Part shown: piece after piece, positions 25,709 to 33,190 of the stretch | Layout of the letters: each line of letters opens with the position of its first letter | How positions within the stretch are numbered: the stretch's first letter is position 1 | Source of the DNA: Ensifer adhaerens | GTDB lineage: Bacteria; Pseudomonadota; Alphaproteobacteria; Rhizobiales; Rhizobiaceae | DNA length: 64,000 nt | Reading direction: 5' to 3' | Assembly (NCBI RefSeq): GCF_000697965.2 | Contig: NZ_CP015880.1 | Coordinates: 744,001-808,000 of the forward strand | Program-made: the position numbers and the translations under genes | Notes under the pieces: generated by a model | What the model was told of the DNA's origin: nothing | The model's database searches: none | What the model saw: the letters and a program-made list of their open reading frames with translations, nothing else

Positions 25709-25735
25709 TTAGCAATTTGGAGATAAACTTGCTAA
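25709..25735. promoter_or_regulatory. inverted repeat in the AT-rich mucR upstream region
   Basis: TTAGCAA (25709-25715) and TTGCTAA (25729-25735) with a 13-bp AT-rich spacer lie at the left end of the 400-bp mucR upstream region. AT-rich targets are typical of MucR/Ros proteins, which often repress themselves. An 11-bp direct repeat AAATTCCAGCT at 25823-25833 and 25906-25916 lies further in. Confidence 0.4.
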
Positions 25736-26008
25736 GTGTCGCTAAATTTATGTTTGGATTTTTCGCGCATCGATGTTAATCGAGTAAATGTAAAGTGTCG
25801 TCGTGGAAAATACTTTGATCTGAAATTCCAGCTTGAGTTGTGAATGCTGATTGTTGCTTTGAGAGTTCGGTCGTCACCGGTGACTCGGCAGCAGGTTTTG
25901 TAATCAAATTCCAGCTCTTGATATCGCGGCCGGTGTTTCTCCTTGCCGCGTTGATGGTCCATCCCAAGGCAGCCAAGGCTTCCTGACGGCTCTTGCAAGC
26001 GTTCCTCC

Positions 26009-26027
26009 CCCGAAACGCCGTTTCGGG
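26009..26027 (+). promoter_or_regulatory. leader hairpin 28 bp before mucR
   Basis: CCCGAAAC (26009-26016) and GTTTCGGG (26020-26027) form a perfect 8-bp stem with a GCC loop in the likely mucR 5' untranslated region, between the promoter and the GGAG of the ribosome-binding site. It could attenuate or protect the mucR mRNA. Confidence 0.45.
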
Positions 26028-26055
26028 TTGTGCTTAAGTCCGATAGGAGAAAGAA

Positions 26056-26487
26056 ATGACTGAAACAGCGCTTGGCGCGAGCCATGAACTTCTGGTTGAG
26101 CTGACGGCGGAAATCGTTGCCGCTTACGTCAGCAATCATGTGGTTCCGGTCGCCGAGCTTTCCACGCTGATCGCAGATGTGCATTCGGCGCTGAACAACA
26201 CGGCGGCTCCCGCGCCGGTCGTCATCCCCGTCGAAAAGCCGAAGCCGGCCGTATCGGTCCGCAAGTCCGTTCAGGACGACCAGATCACCTGCCTCGAATG
26301 CGGCGGCACCTTCAAGTCGCTGAAGCGCCACCTGATGACCCACCACAATCTGTCGCCGGAAGAATACCGCGAGAAGTGGGACCTGCCGACCGATTACCCG
26401 ATGGTCGCGCCCGCCTATGCGGAAGCACGTTCGCGCCTCGCCAAGGAAATGGGTCTCGGCCAGCGCCGCAAGCGTCGCGGCAAGTAA
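26056..26487 (+). CDS. mucR: MucR/Ros family zinc-finger transcriptional regulator
   Basis: A 143-aa prokaryotic zinc-finger regulator. The N-terminal half ([35 protein letters not shown]) drives oligomerisation. The zinc finger is Cys79-x2-Cys82-x9-His92-x3-His96, and a basic tail [17 protein letters not shown] binds AT-rich DNA. In Sinorhizobium MucR balances exopolysaccharides, motility and nodulation genes and is a broad H-NS-like silencer. ATG 26056 has AGGAG. It is monocistronic, with a long structured upstream region and a strong terminator. Confidence 0.97.
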   Translation: MTETALGASHELLVELTAEIVAAYVSNHVVPVAELSTLIADVHSALNNTAAPAPVVIPVEKPKPAVSVRKSVQDDQITCLECGGTFKSLKRHLMTHHNLSPEEYREKWDLPTDYPMVAPAYAEARSRLAKEMGLGQRRKRRGK

Positions 26488-26541
26488 GACTGGTCGTCCC
26501 GCGGGCCCAATTGCCCCGCGCATGACGGATATGGGCATGTT

Positions 26542-26580
26542 CACAAAGGCCGGACCAGAGTGTCCGGCCTTTGTGTTTCG
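26542..26580 (+). terminator. rho-independent terminator of mucR
   Basis: A perfect 14-bp stem (CACAAAGGCCGGAC at 26542-26555, complement at 26562-26575) with a six-base loop, followed by TTTCG. The A-rich 5' side also makes it usable by the convergent sufE transcript. Confidence 0.88.
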
Positions 26581-26619
26581 ATGGCAATGGAGAAGGTCGT
26601 GCGTCCGGCCCCGCGCTGT

Positions 26620-27042
26620 TCAAGCCGCCAGGCGAAGCTCCGCCTCGTTCTTGATGCGGCGGATCATCGAGCGCAGACCGTTGGCGCGCTGGGTCGACAG
26701 ATGCTCGATCAGGCCGATCTTGCCGAAGGTGTCGATCGCATCGATCCGGGCGATGTCGGAGGCATGTTTGCCGGAGTAGATGGCAAGCACGATGGCGACG
26801 AGCCCGCGCACGATATGGGCGTCGGACTCGCCCTCGAAATTAAGGACGGGATCCTCGGGATTGCCGGCCGCATTGGTGACGAGCCAGACTTGGCTGGCAC
26901 AACCCTGAACCTTGTTTTCCTGCGTGCGCTTGGCCTCGGGCATTTCCGGCAGCGCTTTGCCGAGCTCGATCACATAGCGATAGCGATCCTCCCATTCTTC
27001 AAGAAAGGCGAAATCGTCGATGATCTGGTCGAGCGTCGTCAT
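26620..27042 (-). CDS. sufE: SufE family sulfur-transfer protein
   Basis: A 140-aa SufE protein, which accepts persulfide sulfur from the cysteine desulfurase SufS and raises its activity in Fe-S cluster assembly. The acceptor Cys48 lies in NKVQGCASQVW, and the C-terminal helix EHLSTQRANGLRSMIRRIK is typical. The start is ATG 27042 (MTTLDQIIDDF); an in-frame ATG at 27054 is possible. It is convergent with mucR and not in a suf operon here. Confidence 0.93.
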   Translation of the reverse strand: MTTLDQIIDDFAFLEEWEDRYRYVIELGKALPEMPEAKRTQENKVQGCASQVWLVTNAAGNPEDPVLNFEGESDAHIVRGLVAIVLAIYSGKHASDIARIDAIDTFGKIGLIEHLSTQRANGLRSMIRRIKNEAELRLAA

Positions 27043-27216
27043 GGTCCGGTCCATTCGTCGGGAGATTATAGGCTCGCCGGTCCTTGCCGCGAACACTTTC
27101 ATTCCTGTTCTTGCCCGCCGCTTTCACGCGCTCGGGCTTTCAGCCTTCATATAGGCGATGGCAGAGCCATTGAGAACCGGCAAATATACGACGGATGCGG
27201 AGCACCTATCTCTTGG

Positions 27217-27927
27217 TCAGACCGAGATGCTTGTCGGGATACTGATTGAAAAGGTCACGTTGCCGCCAGCGCCCTCGATATTGCCGGTGGCGGCCGAAAG
27301 CGACTGGCCGGCGGTCCGGGCCTCATCCGCATCGCGGCCGGATCCCTTGGCGCGTAATTCCTGCTCCGCCTTGCGCAGCAGTTGCTTCACTTGTTCGGCA
27401 ACGGATTTGAGTTCGGCTGCCACCTTCGCCAGGGGATCGGAGCCGCCGTCATCCCCGCCGAATTCGCGATAGGCACGCTCGGCAAAGCTTGTCCGTTCCG
27501 AAGAGGGCTCAGCCTCACCGCCGGCCACGGGGGCATCGGTTTGCGCGCTGGACGCATCTGCCTGCACGGTGCCGGCATCGGCAAGCACGGCTGCGGCCGA
27601 GGCGGATGCGACGCCGCTTGCCGCTCCCCCGCCGCCGGCGTCGGCCAGCTGCTGGGCGGCCGTGCCGAGCTGTTGTGCAAGCTGCTTGGCGAGCCTTGCA
27701 AGCGTTTCCGGGTCCGATGCGAAGAACCGGAGCATGCGGAGCTGCTCCTTGACTTCGTCGAGCTTCTTTTTAGCGGCAGCGGCGCGGTTCGCAGCACTTT
27801 CGTCATCGCGGCCAAGAAGCAGGGCGGTCGAGGCAGGGCTCTTGCTTTCGCCAACTGCGCCGGGGGCGGCGCCGGACGCCGCCGGGCGTGTCACGCTGGC
27901 GTTCGAGAAAAGCCCATAAATCTGCAT
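27217..27927 (-). CDS. Ala-rich protein of unknown function
   Basis: A 236-aa soluble protein without signal peptide that I do not recognise. It has two predicted amphipathic helices or coiled coils, about residues 45-95 (AAAAKKKLDEVKEQLRMLRFF ... LARLAKQLAQQLGTAAQQL) and 165-200 (KVAAELKSVAEQVKQLLRKA), an Ala/Gly/Ser-rich middle, and a short beta-like end TFSISIPTSISV. The GC-rich third positions and the GGAGGCAG site before the ATG support coding. The layout (helices, low-complexity linker, hydrophobic C-terminus) recalls exported flagellar or secretion-associated proteins, but nothing proves that. Confidence 0.65.
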   Translation of the reverse strand: MQIYGLFSNASVTRPAASGAAPGAVGESKSPASTALLLGRDDESAANRAAAAKKKLDEVKEQLRMLRFFASDPETLARLAKQLAQQLGTAAQQLADAGGGGAASGVASASAAAVLADAGTVQADASSAQTDAPVAGGEAEPSSERTSFAERAYREFGGDDGGSDPLAKVAAELKSVAEQVKQLLRKAEQELRAKGSGRDADEARTAGQSLSAATGNIEGAGGNVTFSISIPTSISV

Positions 27928-28015
27928 TGTCTGCCTCCAGCCGTCGGTGCGGCGGACCTAAGCAGGCAGGGCTTGCGTGTGGCTGTGCGGCGAGAAAATC
28001 AGCGGTTGCGGGTGC

Positions 28016-28055
28016 AAAAAAGAAAACGCCGCGAGGGGATGGGATCCTCGCGGCG
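28016..28055 (-). terminator. rho-independent terminator of the DUF5330 gene
   Basis: On the minus strand CGCCGCGAGG and CCTCGCGGCG (28027-28036 and 28046-28055) form a 10-bp stem, followed by GTTTTCTTTTTTG. It lies 57 bp after the DUF5330 stop. Confidence 0.9.
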
Positions 28056-28112
28056 GCCGCAACGGGACGGCAAGTCAGGCAGTAAGTCAGGAATGTGCAG
28101 GATGCGGCGCGG

Positions 28113-28559
28113 TCACTGGATAACGGCAGCCTTGGGGTCGAGGCGCTTTTCCGGAACCGGGGTGCGCTTGAAGACGGGTTCGGCGTCGAGGGTGCTGACC
28201 TCGCTCGCCGGAGCTGCCACGTCGGCAGCCGGCGTGACCGTACCGGTCGTCACCTTGGCATCCGGCGTCGTGGCATCGGTTTCGGCAAACTGTGTGTCGA
28301 GGAATTCGTAGGCGATGCGGGCGCCTTCGCGGGCTCGGTGGCCGAGGGCAACGAAGGTTTCGGCACCCTTCTGGCAGACATCCGGCTTCTGGATGCAGAT
28401 GGCGCTGATGTATTGGAACGCCTCATTGGCAGCAGAGAAGGTGTCGCCGAGTTCTACTTTCGGGGCGTGTTCGAGTTTCTGCGCGCTCGAAGGGTCGAGG
28501 AACGGCAGCAACACCAGTACCAGCGAAAACCAGAATGTCGCCTTGATGAGAAACCACAT
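28113..28559 (-). CDS. DUF5330 family membrane-anchored protein
   Basis: A 148-aa protein with one N-terminal transmembrane helix (MWFLIKATFWFSLVLVLLPF) and an exposed part with two Cys (AICIQKPDVCQKG), probably disulfide-linked in the periplasm. FSAANEAFQYISAICIQKPDVC is the core of the rhizobial DUF5330 family. The C-terminal third is Ala/Thr/Pro-rich linker. No function is known. ATG 28559 follows AAGGATGGGCAG. It is divergent from divJ across a long intergenic region. Confidence 0.75.
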   Translation of the reverse strand: MWFLIKATFWFSLVLVLLPFLDPSSAQKLEHAPKVELGDTFSAANEAFQYISAICIQKPDVCQKGAETFVALGHRAREGARIAYEFLDTQFAETDATTPDAKVTTGTVTPAADVAAPASEVSTLDAEPVFKRTPVPEKRLDPKAAVIQ

Positions 28560-29182
28560 GTTCTGCCCATCCTTCGTTCGGCTGCCGCGGCCCGCCAGTC
28601 TTGTAGCCGGCTTTTGCACCTTCGACATCCCGCAGCGCCGTGGTATCCCCTGATACCCGTTCACGCCACCTTCTAATCCTTGGAGCCTGCCGGCGTTCTC
28701 TTGGTGCCCGGCCCCTTGTTGAGATCGACATTACGGCGGGAATCACAAGACGGCTTTTCGAAATCGAGCGGCATTTGCTTCAAATTTTAATGAAATGCCG
28801 GTGTCCGGCGATTTGCAGGGCATTTGTGTCGCATTTTAGCGTTCGCCGTTAAGGTTCGTGGCAGAGCCGGGCGCGGCAACCCCGAACGCAGCGGCAATCG
28901 CACGCCAAAAGCCGCGCCACAATCGTTAACACAGTGCAGAAAATGCACAGAAATCCGTTGCTTACGCCCCATTAACCACAAGAAATGAAGGTCGCCCGAT
29001 TTGGCTCAAAACGGGATTTTTCGACCGTTTCGCACGGTTCCGGCACGGCCGCGTTTATTCTTTCATTAAGCCGGGGATGCGAGATTCCGACATGTCACGA
29101 GGCGGCTTGAGTCTCGATCCAAAGGGTCGTGAAAACAGAGAGCGTCGGCCTCGCAAGAACAACAAATGTAGCAGGGTAAAGC
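28560..29182. promoter_or_regulatory. long intergenic region upstream of divJ
   Basis: About 620 bp with no convincing gene. It contains an 8-bp hairpin CGGCATTT/AAATGCCG (28769-28776 and 28793-28800), GTGCA-GAAAA-TGCAC (28934-28948), two TTAAC elements (28926, 28973) that recall CtrA half-sites, and two CcrM sites, GATTC (29083-29087) and GAGTC (29109-29113), 70-100 bp before divJ. The size and the motifs suggest complex cell-cycle control. Confidence 0.5.
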
Positions 29183-30766
29183 GTGAGCGTATTGCGTAAC
29201 ATGGCTGGCAGATGGACGTCCCGTGTGGACGAGGTCGCGGCCCTGTGGCTTCCCCGTCGTGAGGCGTCTTCGCCGGCCGATCTCCGCCATGCGAAGCGTT
29301 TGCGCACGCTGGCAGCGGTTTCCCTGACGGCCCTGCCGGTGGTGCCGCTTGCCCTGTCGCTCGCCATGCCCGTGTCTTCGGCTCTTCCTTTGGGCACCGC
29401 TCTTTGGGCCTCGGCCTCGCTGCTTGCGGCTGCCGGCGCGATTGTTCGCGGCCGCGCGCCGGAAGATGTGGCACCGCCATTGGAGCCGGTCGTTCCGGAT
29501 CTGTCTGCCGCCTATGACCTCTTTGCGGGTCTGGTGACTGTGCATGATCTGCGCGGCAACGTGCTTTCCGTGCACGGCCGCGACGCGGCCGAGCATCTGA
29601 CCCTGATGCGCGATCCAGCGGGCCGGGGTTTCATCGAGCAGATCCACATATCCGATCGCATCACCTTCCTGAGCGCGATCGACATTCTTCGCCAGGGCGG
29701 CGACCGGGCGACGGTCGACATCCGCATCGAGCGGCGCACGCTGCCGATCGAAGGCGAACAGTTTGTCTATATGTCCTGTGAGCTGGCGCCGCTGCGCGAC
29801 GACAATGGCCGGCTGGTCGCGATCCTCGCTCAGTCGCGTGATGTCTCGCAAGAAGCGGGCCTGCGCGCCGAAGCTGCGGCCAGAACAGCCGAGGCGGTAT
29901 CGGCAAACGATGCCAAGACGCGCTTCCTTGCCGCCGTCAGCCATGAACTGCGCACGCCGCTCAATGCCATTCTCGGCTTTTCCGACGTGCTTGCCGGCGA
30001 GTATTTCGGCAAGCTCGAGAACGATCGCCAGCGCGAATATGTGGGCCTGATCCATAAGTCCGGCGAGCACCTGCTTTCCGTCGTCAACACCATGCTCGAC
30101 ATGAGCAAGATCGAAGCCGGTCGCTACGAGCTGATGCCCGAGCCCTTCGGTGTGGCCGAAGCCGTTTCCGCCTGCGAGGCGATGTTGTCGCACCAGGCCA
30201 CGGAAAAGGGCGTGAAGCTTGCAAGCCGCATCACCCGCGGCATCGGCGAGATCAACGCAGACCAGCGCGCCTTCCAGCAGATCCTCATCAATCTGGTCGG
30301 CAATGCCATCAAGTTCACCGATCAGGGCGGCGTCGTCACGATCGATGCGGAGGCCGACGGCGCGATGCTGAAGCTTTCCGTCAGCGATACCGGCATCGGG
30401 ATTGCGGCCGACAAGCTGGCGCTGCTTGGTCAACCTTTTGTCCAGATCCAGAACGATTATACTCGCCGCTACGAAGGCACCGGCCTTGGCCTCTCGCTGG
30501 TCAAGGGTCTGGTTGCGTTGCACGGCGGAGAGCTTTCCATCCGTAGCCGCGAAGGCGAGGGTACCGTCATCGTCGTCACGCTGCCGCGTGATGGCTCCGG
30601 TATCGCCTGCGCGGAGCAGGAAGAAGCGCGTACGCCGGTGACGGTGGAATTTCCACCGCGCCTGAAGGATTGTGATGTCGCCCCGGCCGCCGAAGGGGGG
30701 CGGTTCGAGGGGAAAAGCTTGAACGAGGAACGGGGATATGGCACCGCGCAAGCGAAAACAGCCTGA
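29183..30766 (+). CDS. divJ: cell-cycle histidine kinase DivJ
   Basis: A 527-aa membrane kinase. Two N-terminal helices (about 42-62 and 66-88) are followed by a PAS-like segment (about 108-222: YDLFAGLVTVHDLRGNVLSVHG, LAPLRDDNGRLVAILAQSRDV), a HisKA domain with His254 in AAVSHELRTPLNAILGFSDVL, and an HATPase with NLVGNAIKF, DTGIGI, and GTGLGLSLVKGLV. Order, length and position near mucR match Sinorhizobium DivJ, which phosphorylates DivK (and PleD) and so limits CtrA. The GTG at 29183 has AGGG upstream; an ATG at 29201 is an alternative. It overlaps the next gene by 29 bp. Confidence 0.85.
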   Translation: MSVLRNMAGRWTSRVDEVAALWLPRREASSPADLRHAKRLRTLAAVSLTALPVVPLALSLAMPVSSALPLGTALWASASLLAAAGAIVRGRAPEDVAPPLEPVVPDLSAAYDLFAGLVTVHDLRGNVLSVHGRDAAEHLTLMRDPAGRGFIEQIHISDRITFLSAIDILRQGGDRATVDIRIERRTLPIEGEQFVYMSCELAPLRDDNGRLVAILAQSRDVSQEAGLRAEAAARTAEAVSANDAKTRFLAAVSHELRTPLNAILGFSDVLAGEYFGKLENDRQREYVGLIHKSGEHLLSVVNTMLDMSKIEAGRYELMPEPFGVAEAVSACEAMLSHQATEKGVKLASRITRGIGEINADQRAFQQILINLVGNAIKFTDQGGVVTIDAEADGAMLKLSVSDTGIGIAADKLALLGQPFVQIQNDYTRRYEGTGLGLSLVKGLVALHGGELSIRSREGEGTVIVVTLPRDGSGIACAEQEEARTPVTVEFPPRLKDCDVAPAAEGGRFEGKSLNEERGYGTAQAKTA

Positions 30767-31700
30767 CCGGAAAAAGGTTGCGCGGCAAACGCCCGGCCTG
30801 GCCGTGCGCGGGCTGGTCCTTGCCGGACGGGGTGCTGGGCTTGCCGGTCGTCTGATGGCGCGCCATCCGTTGGTGTCTGGTGGCTCGGCCGCCTTCCTCG
30901 TCGTGTTCTCCTTCGTTGCGGCCAATGCCATGTGGTATCAGCACGGCACGCACCCGTCGCCGCTGTTGCGCACCCGCGTCCCGCTCGTCAGCGCCGAAAC
31001 GGCGCAGCGAATCGCCATCGCCAAGGGCGAGGAGATCGAGCCGCGAAAGGTGACCACCTTCGTTATCGAGCGCGAGGGTGAGGCAAAGGCTGAAAACGTC
31101 GAGGATGTGATCGCGTCTGCCTCCGCGGACGTCGCGTCGGAAAAGCCGTCGCCCGAACGGGTCGCGAGCGTGCCGGATCCGGCGCAGTCGAAGCTTGTCT
31201 CCGAGATCCAGAAGGAATTGGGCCGGATCGGCCTTTATGACGGCGCGCCGGATGGACGGAGCGGTCCGCGCACGGCAGCCGCGATCCTGAGGTTCGAGGA
31301 GCGGGCGGGTCGCACGGGAACCGGCGCGGCGAGCGTCGAGCTGCTGCAGGCCTTGAAGTCTGCACCGGCTGAAAAGGCCGCCGCGGTTCCGGCTGGACGG
31401 CCGCTTTCCGAAACGAAGGGCGGGGGCGTGGAAATCGATCCGGTCGCTGCGGCCATCCGCTCGGCCGAGAAGGAAAGCACCTTCGTTCCGCGCGCGGAAA
31501 TTCCGGTATCGAGCGAACTGGTGCTGAACATCCAGAAGGGTCTCAGCAACCTCGCCTATGCGGACGTGGCGGTCGACGGTGTTGCCGGAGAACAGACGCG
31601 GGCAGCCATTCGCCACTTCGAAAAGCACTACCGCCTGCCACAGACCGGCGAACCCAATCCCCAGGTGCTGAAGAAGCTCAAGGAAATCGGCGCGCTCTGA
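30738..31700 (+). CDS. membrane-anchored protein with two peptidoglycan-binding domains
   Basis: A 320-aa protein. A basic cytosolic start (MAPRKRKQPDRKKVARQ) and one transmembrane helix (about 43-66) are followed by a periplasmic part with two PG_binding_1-type three-helix domains, about 150-195 (LVSEIQKELGRIGLYDGAPDG) and 255-318 (LVLNIQKGLSNLAYADVAVDG). It lacks any catalytic module. It starts 29 bp inside divJ, so the two are cotranscribed. This suggests an envelope partner for the cell-cycle kinase, perhaps marking septum or pole; that is inference. Confidence 0.85.
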   Translation: MAPRKRKQPDRKKVARQTPGLAVRGLVLAGRGAGLAGRLMARHPLVSGGSAAFLVVFSFVAANAMWYQHGTHPSPLLRTRVPLVSAETAQRIAIAKGEEIEPRKVTTFVIEREGEAKAENVEDVIASASADVASEKPSPERVASVPDPAQSKLVSEIQKELGRIGLYDGAPDGRSGPRTAAAILRFEERAGRTGTGAASVELLQALKSAPAEKAAAVPAGRPLSETKGGGVEIDPVAAAIRSAEKESTFVPRAEIPVSSELVLNIQKGLSNLAYADVAVDGVAGEQTRAAIRHFEKHYRLPQTGEPNPQVLKKLKEIGAL

Positions 31701-31779
31701 CGCATTTAATGCACGCCACGCGCCTGTCGTCGCTCAGCTGTGGTTTGCCTCCTTCGCTCCGCGCGTGTATCAGCCTCCC

Positions 31780-32139
31780 ATGCGCCTGAAGTCCCACATC
31801 TTCGTCTCGTCCCTGCTGCGTCGTGCGTTTTCGCTTGGCGGCTATGCCGCGGTGCTGCGCAAGGGAGCAGAGGACGCCGGCGCGATCTTCATTCGCCAGC
31901 GGACGCGTTTGGGCACCGAGACGCTCTTTGCCCCGGCGCCGCAGAATTTCTTCGCCGACGAGATTGATCTCGGCCGCAAGTTCGAAGTGCGGCTCAGCGA
32001 CAGCGACGCCGAGCAGGTCGACGCGGCGCTTGCAAGCGAGATCCGCTTCGATCCGGATTGCTGGATCGTGGAGATCGAGCTGGACGACCGCGGCGATCTG
32101 TTCGAGGTCGTTGCCGAAGATGGAAAAGGCCGGCCCTGA
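31780..32139 (+). CDS. DUF1491 family protein
   Basis: A 119-aa small protein of the alphaproteobacterial DUF1491 family. It begins MRLKSHIFVSSLLRRAFSLG and ends with the conserved acidic WIVEIELDDRGDLFEVV. No function is known. The ATG at 31780 is used; a GTG at 31765 would add five residues. It follows the PG-binding gene by 79 bp and may belong to the same transcript. Confidence 0.8.
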   Translation: MRLKSHIFVSSLLRRAFSLGGYAAVLRKGAEDAGAIFIRQRTRLGTETLFAPAPQNFFADEIDLGRKFEVRLSDSDAEQVDAALASEIRFDPDCWIVEIELDDRGDLFEVVAEDGKGRP

Positions 32140-32167
32140 CGCCGTCTTGCCGAATGCGCCGACCTGC

Positions 32168-32198
32168 TTGACTCTCCACTTGGTGGAGGCCGTAGGAC
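32168..32198 (+). promoter_or_regulatory. MerR-type promoter (19-bp spacer with dyad) of the merR gene
   Basis: TTGACT (32168-32173) and TAGGAC (32193-32198) are separated by 19 bp, too long for normal sigma-70 use. The spacer begins with the perfect dyad CTCCAC-TTG-GTGGAG (32174-32188). This is the classic layout of MerR-activated promoters. Transcription would start at about 32205, the first base of the ATG. Confidence 0.8.
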
Positions 32199-32204
32199 GC
32201 GTTT

Positions 32205-33128
32205 ATGGACGATCAAATCTTTTCGATAGGCGAAGTTTCGAAGCTGAGCGGCGTACCGGTCAGGCGGCTTCGGTTTTACTCGGACAAGGGGTTGCTGCCA
32301 CCGTCCACACGGACGGAGAGCGGTTACCGCATGTATTCCGGGGCCGACCTGGCGCGGCTGGACCTCGTTCTTGCCCTGCGTGAAGCGGGCGTGAGCCTCG
32401 CGGACATCCGCAAGATCCTGGCCAACCGAACCTCGTTTACCGACGTTCTGGCTTTGCGGCTTCGAACGCTCGAAACGGAAATCCGGTCAAAGCGCCGGAT
32501 CGCCACGGCCTTGAGAATGGCTTTGAGGATCCATGAACCCTCCCCAACGGATCTCAGGAGATTGTGGACCGTGACCAGGATTTCAAAGACGGAATTTCGT
32601 GCCGCGCTCGAGCGTTTCTATGATGACGTCGCCGGCGGCGCGCCGATGGATGCGGCGTGGAAGACGAAAATGATGGATGCCGGTACGCCGGACCTGCCGG
32701 ACGACCCGACAGCCGAACAGGTCGACGCGTGGGCGGAACTGATGGAGATGCTGTCGGACAAGGCCTATGCCGCCGAGATGCGCGCCCACATGTCGGACCT
32801 GTGGACGCAGGAGTTCGATCCCGCCGCCTACGCTCAAGCCGCCGATGCCACCTTTGCGCGGGTGAGAGCGGCGATCGACCATGGCCTGGGGCCCCAGTCG
32901 GCCCTCGGCAGAGAGATCGCTGCCGACTGGCTGGCGCAGTCGGCAAGGGCGATGAAGCGGGCTCCGGATCAGGTTTTCCTGGATTGGCAGCTCGAACAGT
33001 ACCGCAAGCACCACGCCCGTTCGGCGCGTTACCAGGAATTGATGGCGGTGTTGCAGGGGCAGGCGCCGCAGGCTCCGACCGGTCGCGAGTGGAGCTGGAT
33101 CATCGACGCGATGAAGCAGCTTTTCTAG
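32205..33128 (+). CDS. MerR family transcriptional regulator with TipAS-like C-terminal half
   Basis: A 307-aa regulator. The N-terminal winged helix is FSIGEVSKLSGVPVRRLRFYSDKGLLPPS, with the second part GYRMYSGADLARLDLVLALREAGVSLADI. A coiled coil spans about 80-115. The C-terminal ~180 residues are all-helical and resemble drug-binding TipAS/antibiotic-recognition domains of long MerR proteins, with many Trp and Met (WTQEFDPAAYAQAADATF). No metal-binding Cys are seen, so it senses an organic ligand rather than metal. The promoter in front has a MerR dyad in a 19-bp spacer, so it autoregulates; the predicted start of transcription coincides with the ATG. Confidence 0.88.
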   Translation: MDDQIFSIGEVSKLSGVPVRRLRFYSDKGLLPPSTRTESGYRMYSGADLARLDLVLALREAGVSLADIRKILANRTSFTDVLALRLRTLETEIRSKRRIATALRMALRIHEPSPTDLRRLWTVTRISKTEFRAALERFYDDVAGGAPMDAAWKTKMMDAGTPDLPDDPTAEQVDAWAELMEMLSDKAYAAEMRAHMSDLWTQEFDPAAYAQAADATFARVRAAIDHGLGPQSALGREIAADWLAQSARAMKRAPDQVFLDWQLEQYRKHHARSARYQELMAVLQGQAPQAPTGREWSWIIDAMKQLF

Positions 33129-33190
33129 GGCGGGGAGGTCGGCTCCATCGCTGAAGTTGCGAGACATGCCCGCGTGAACGGCAGCATGTG

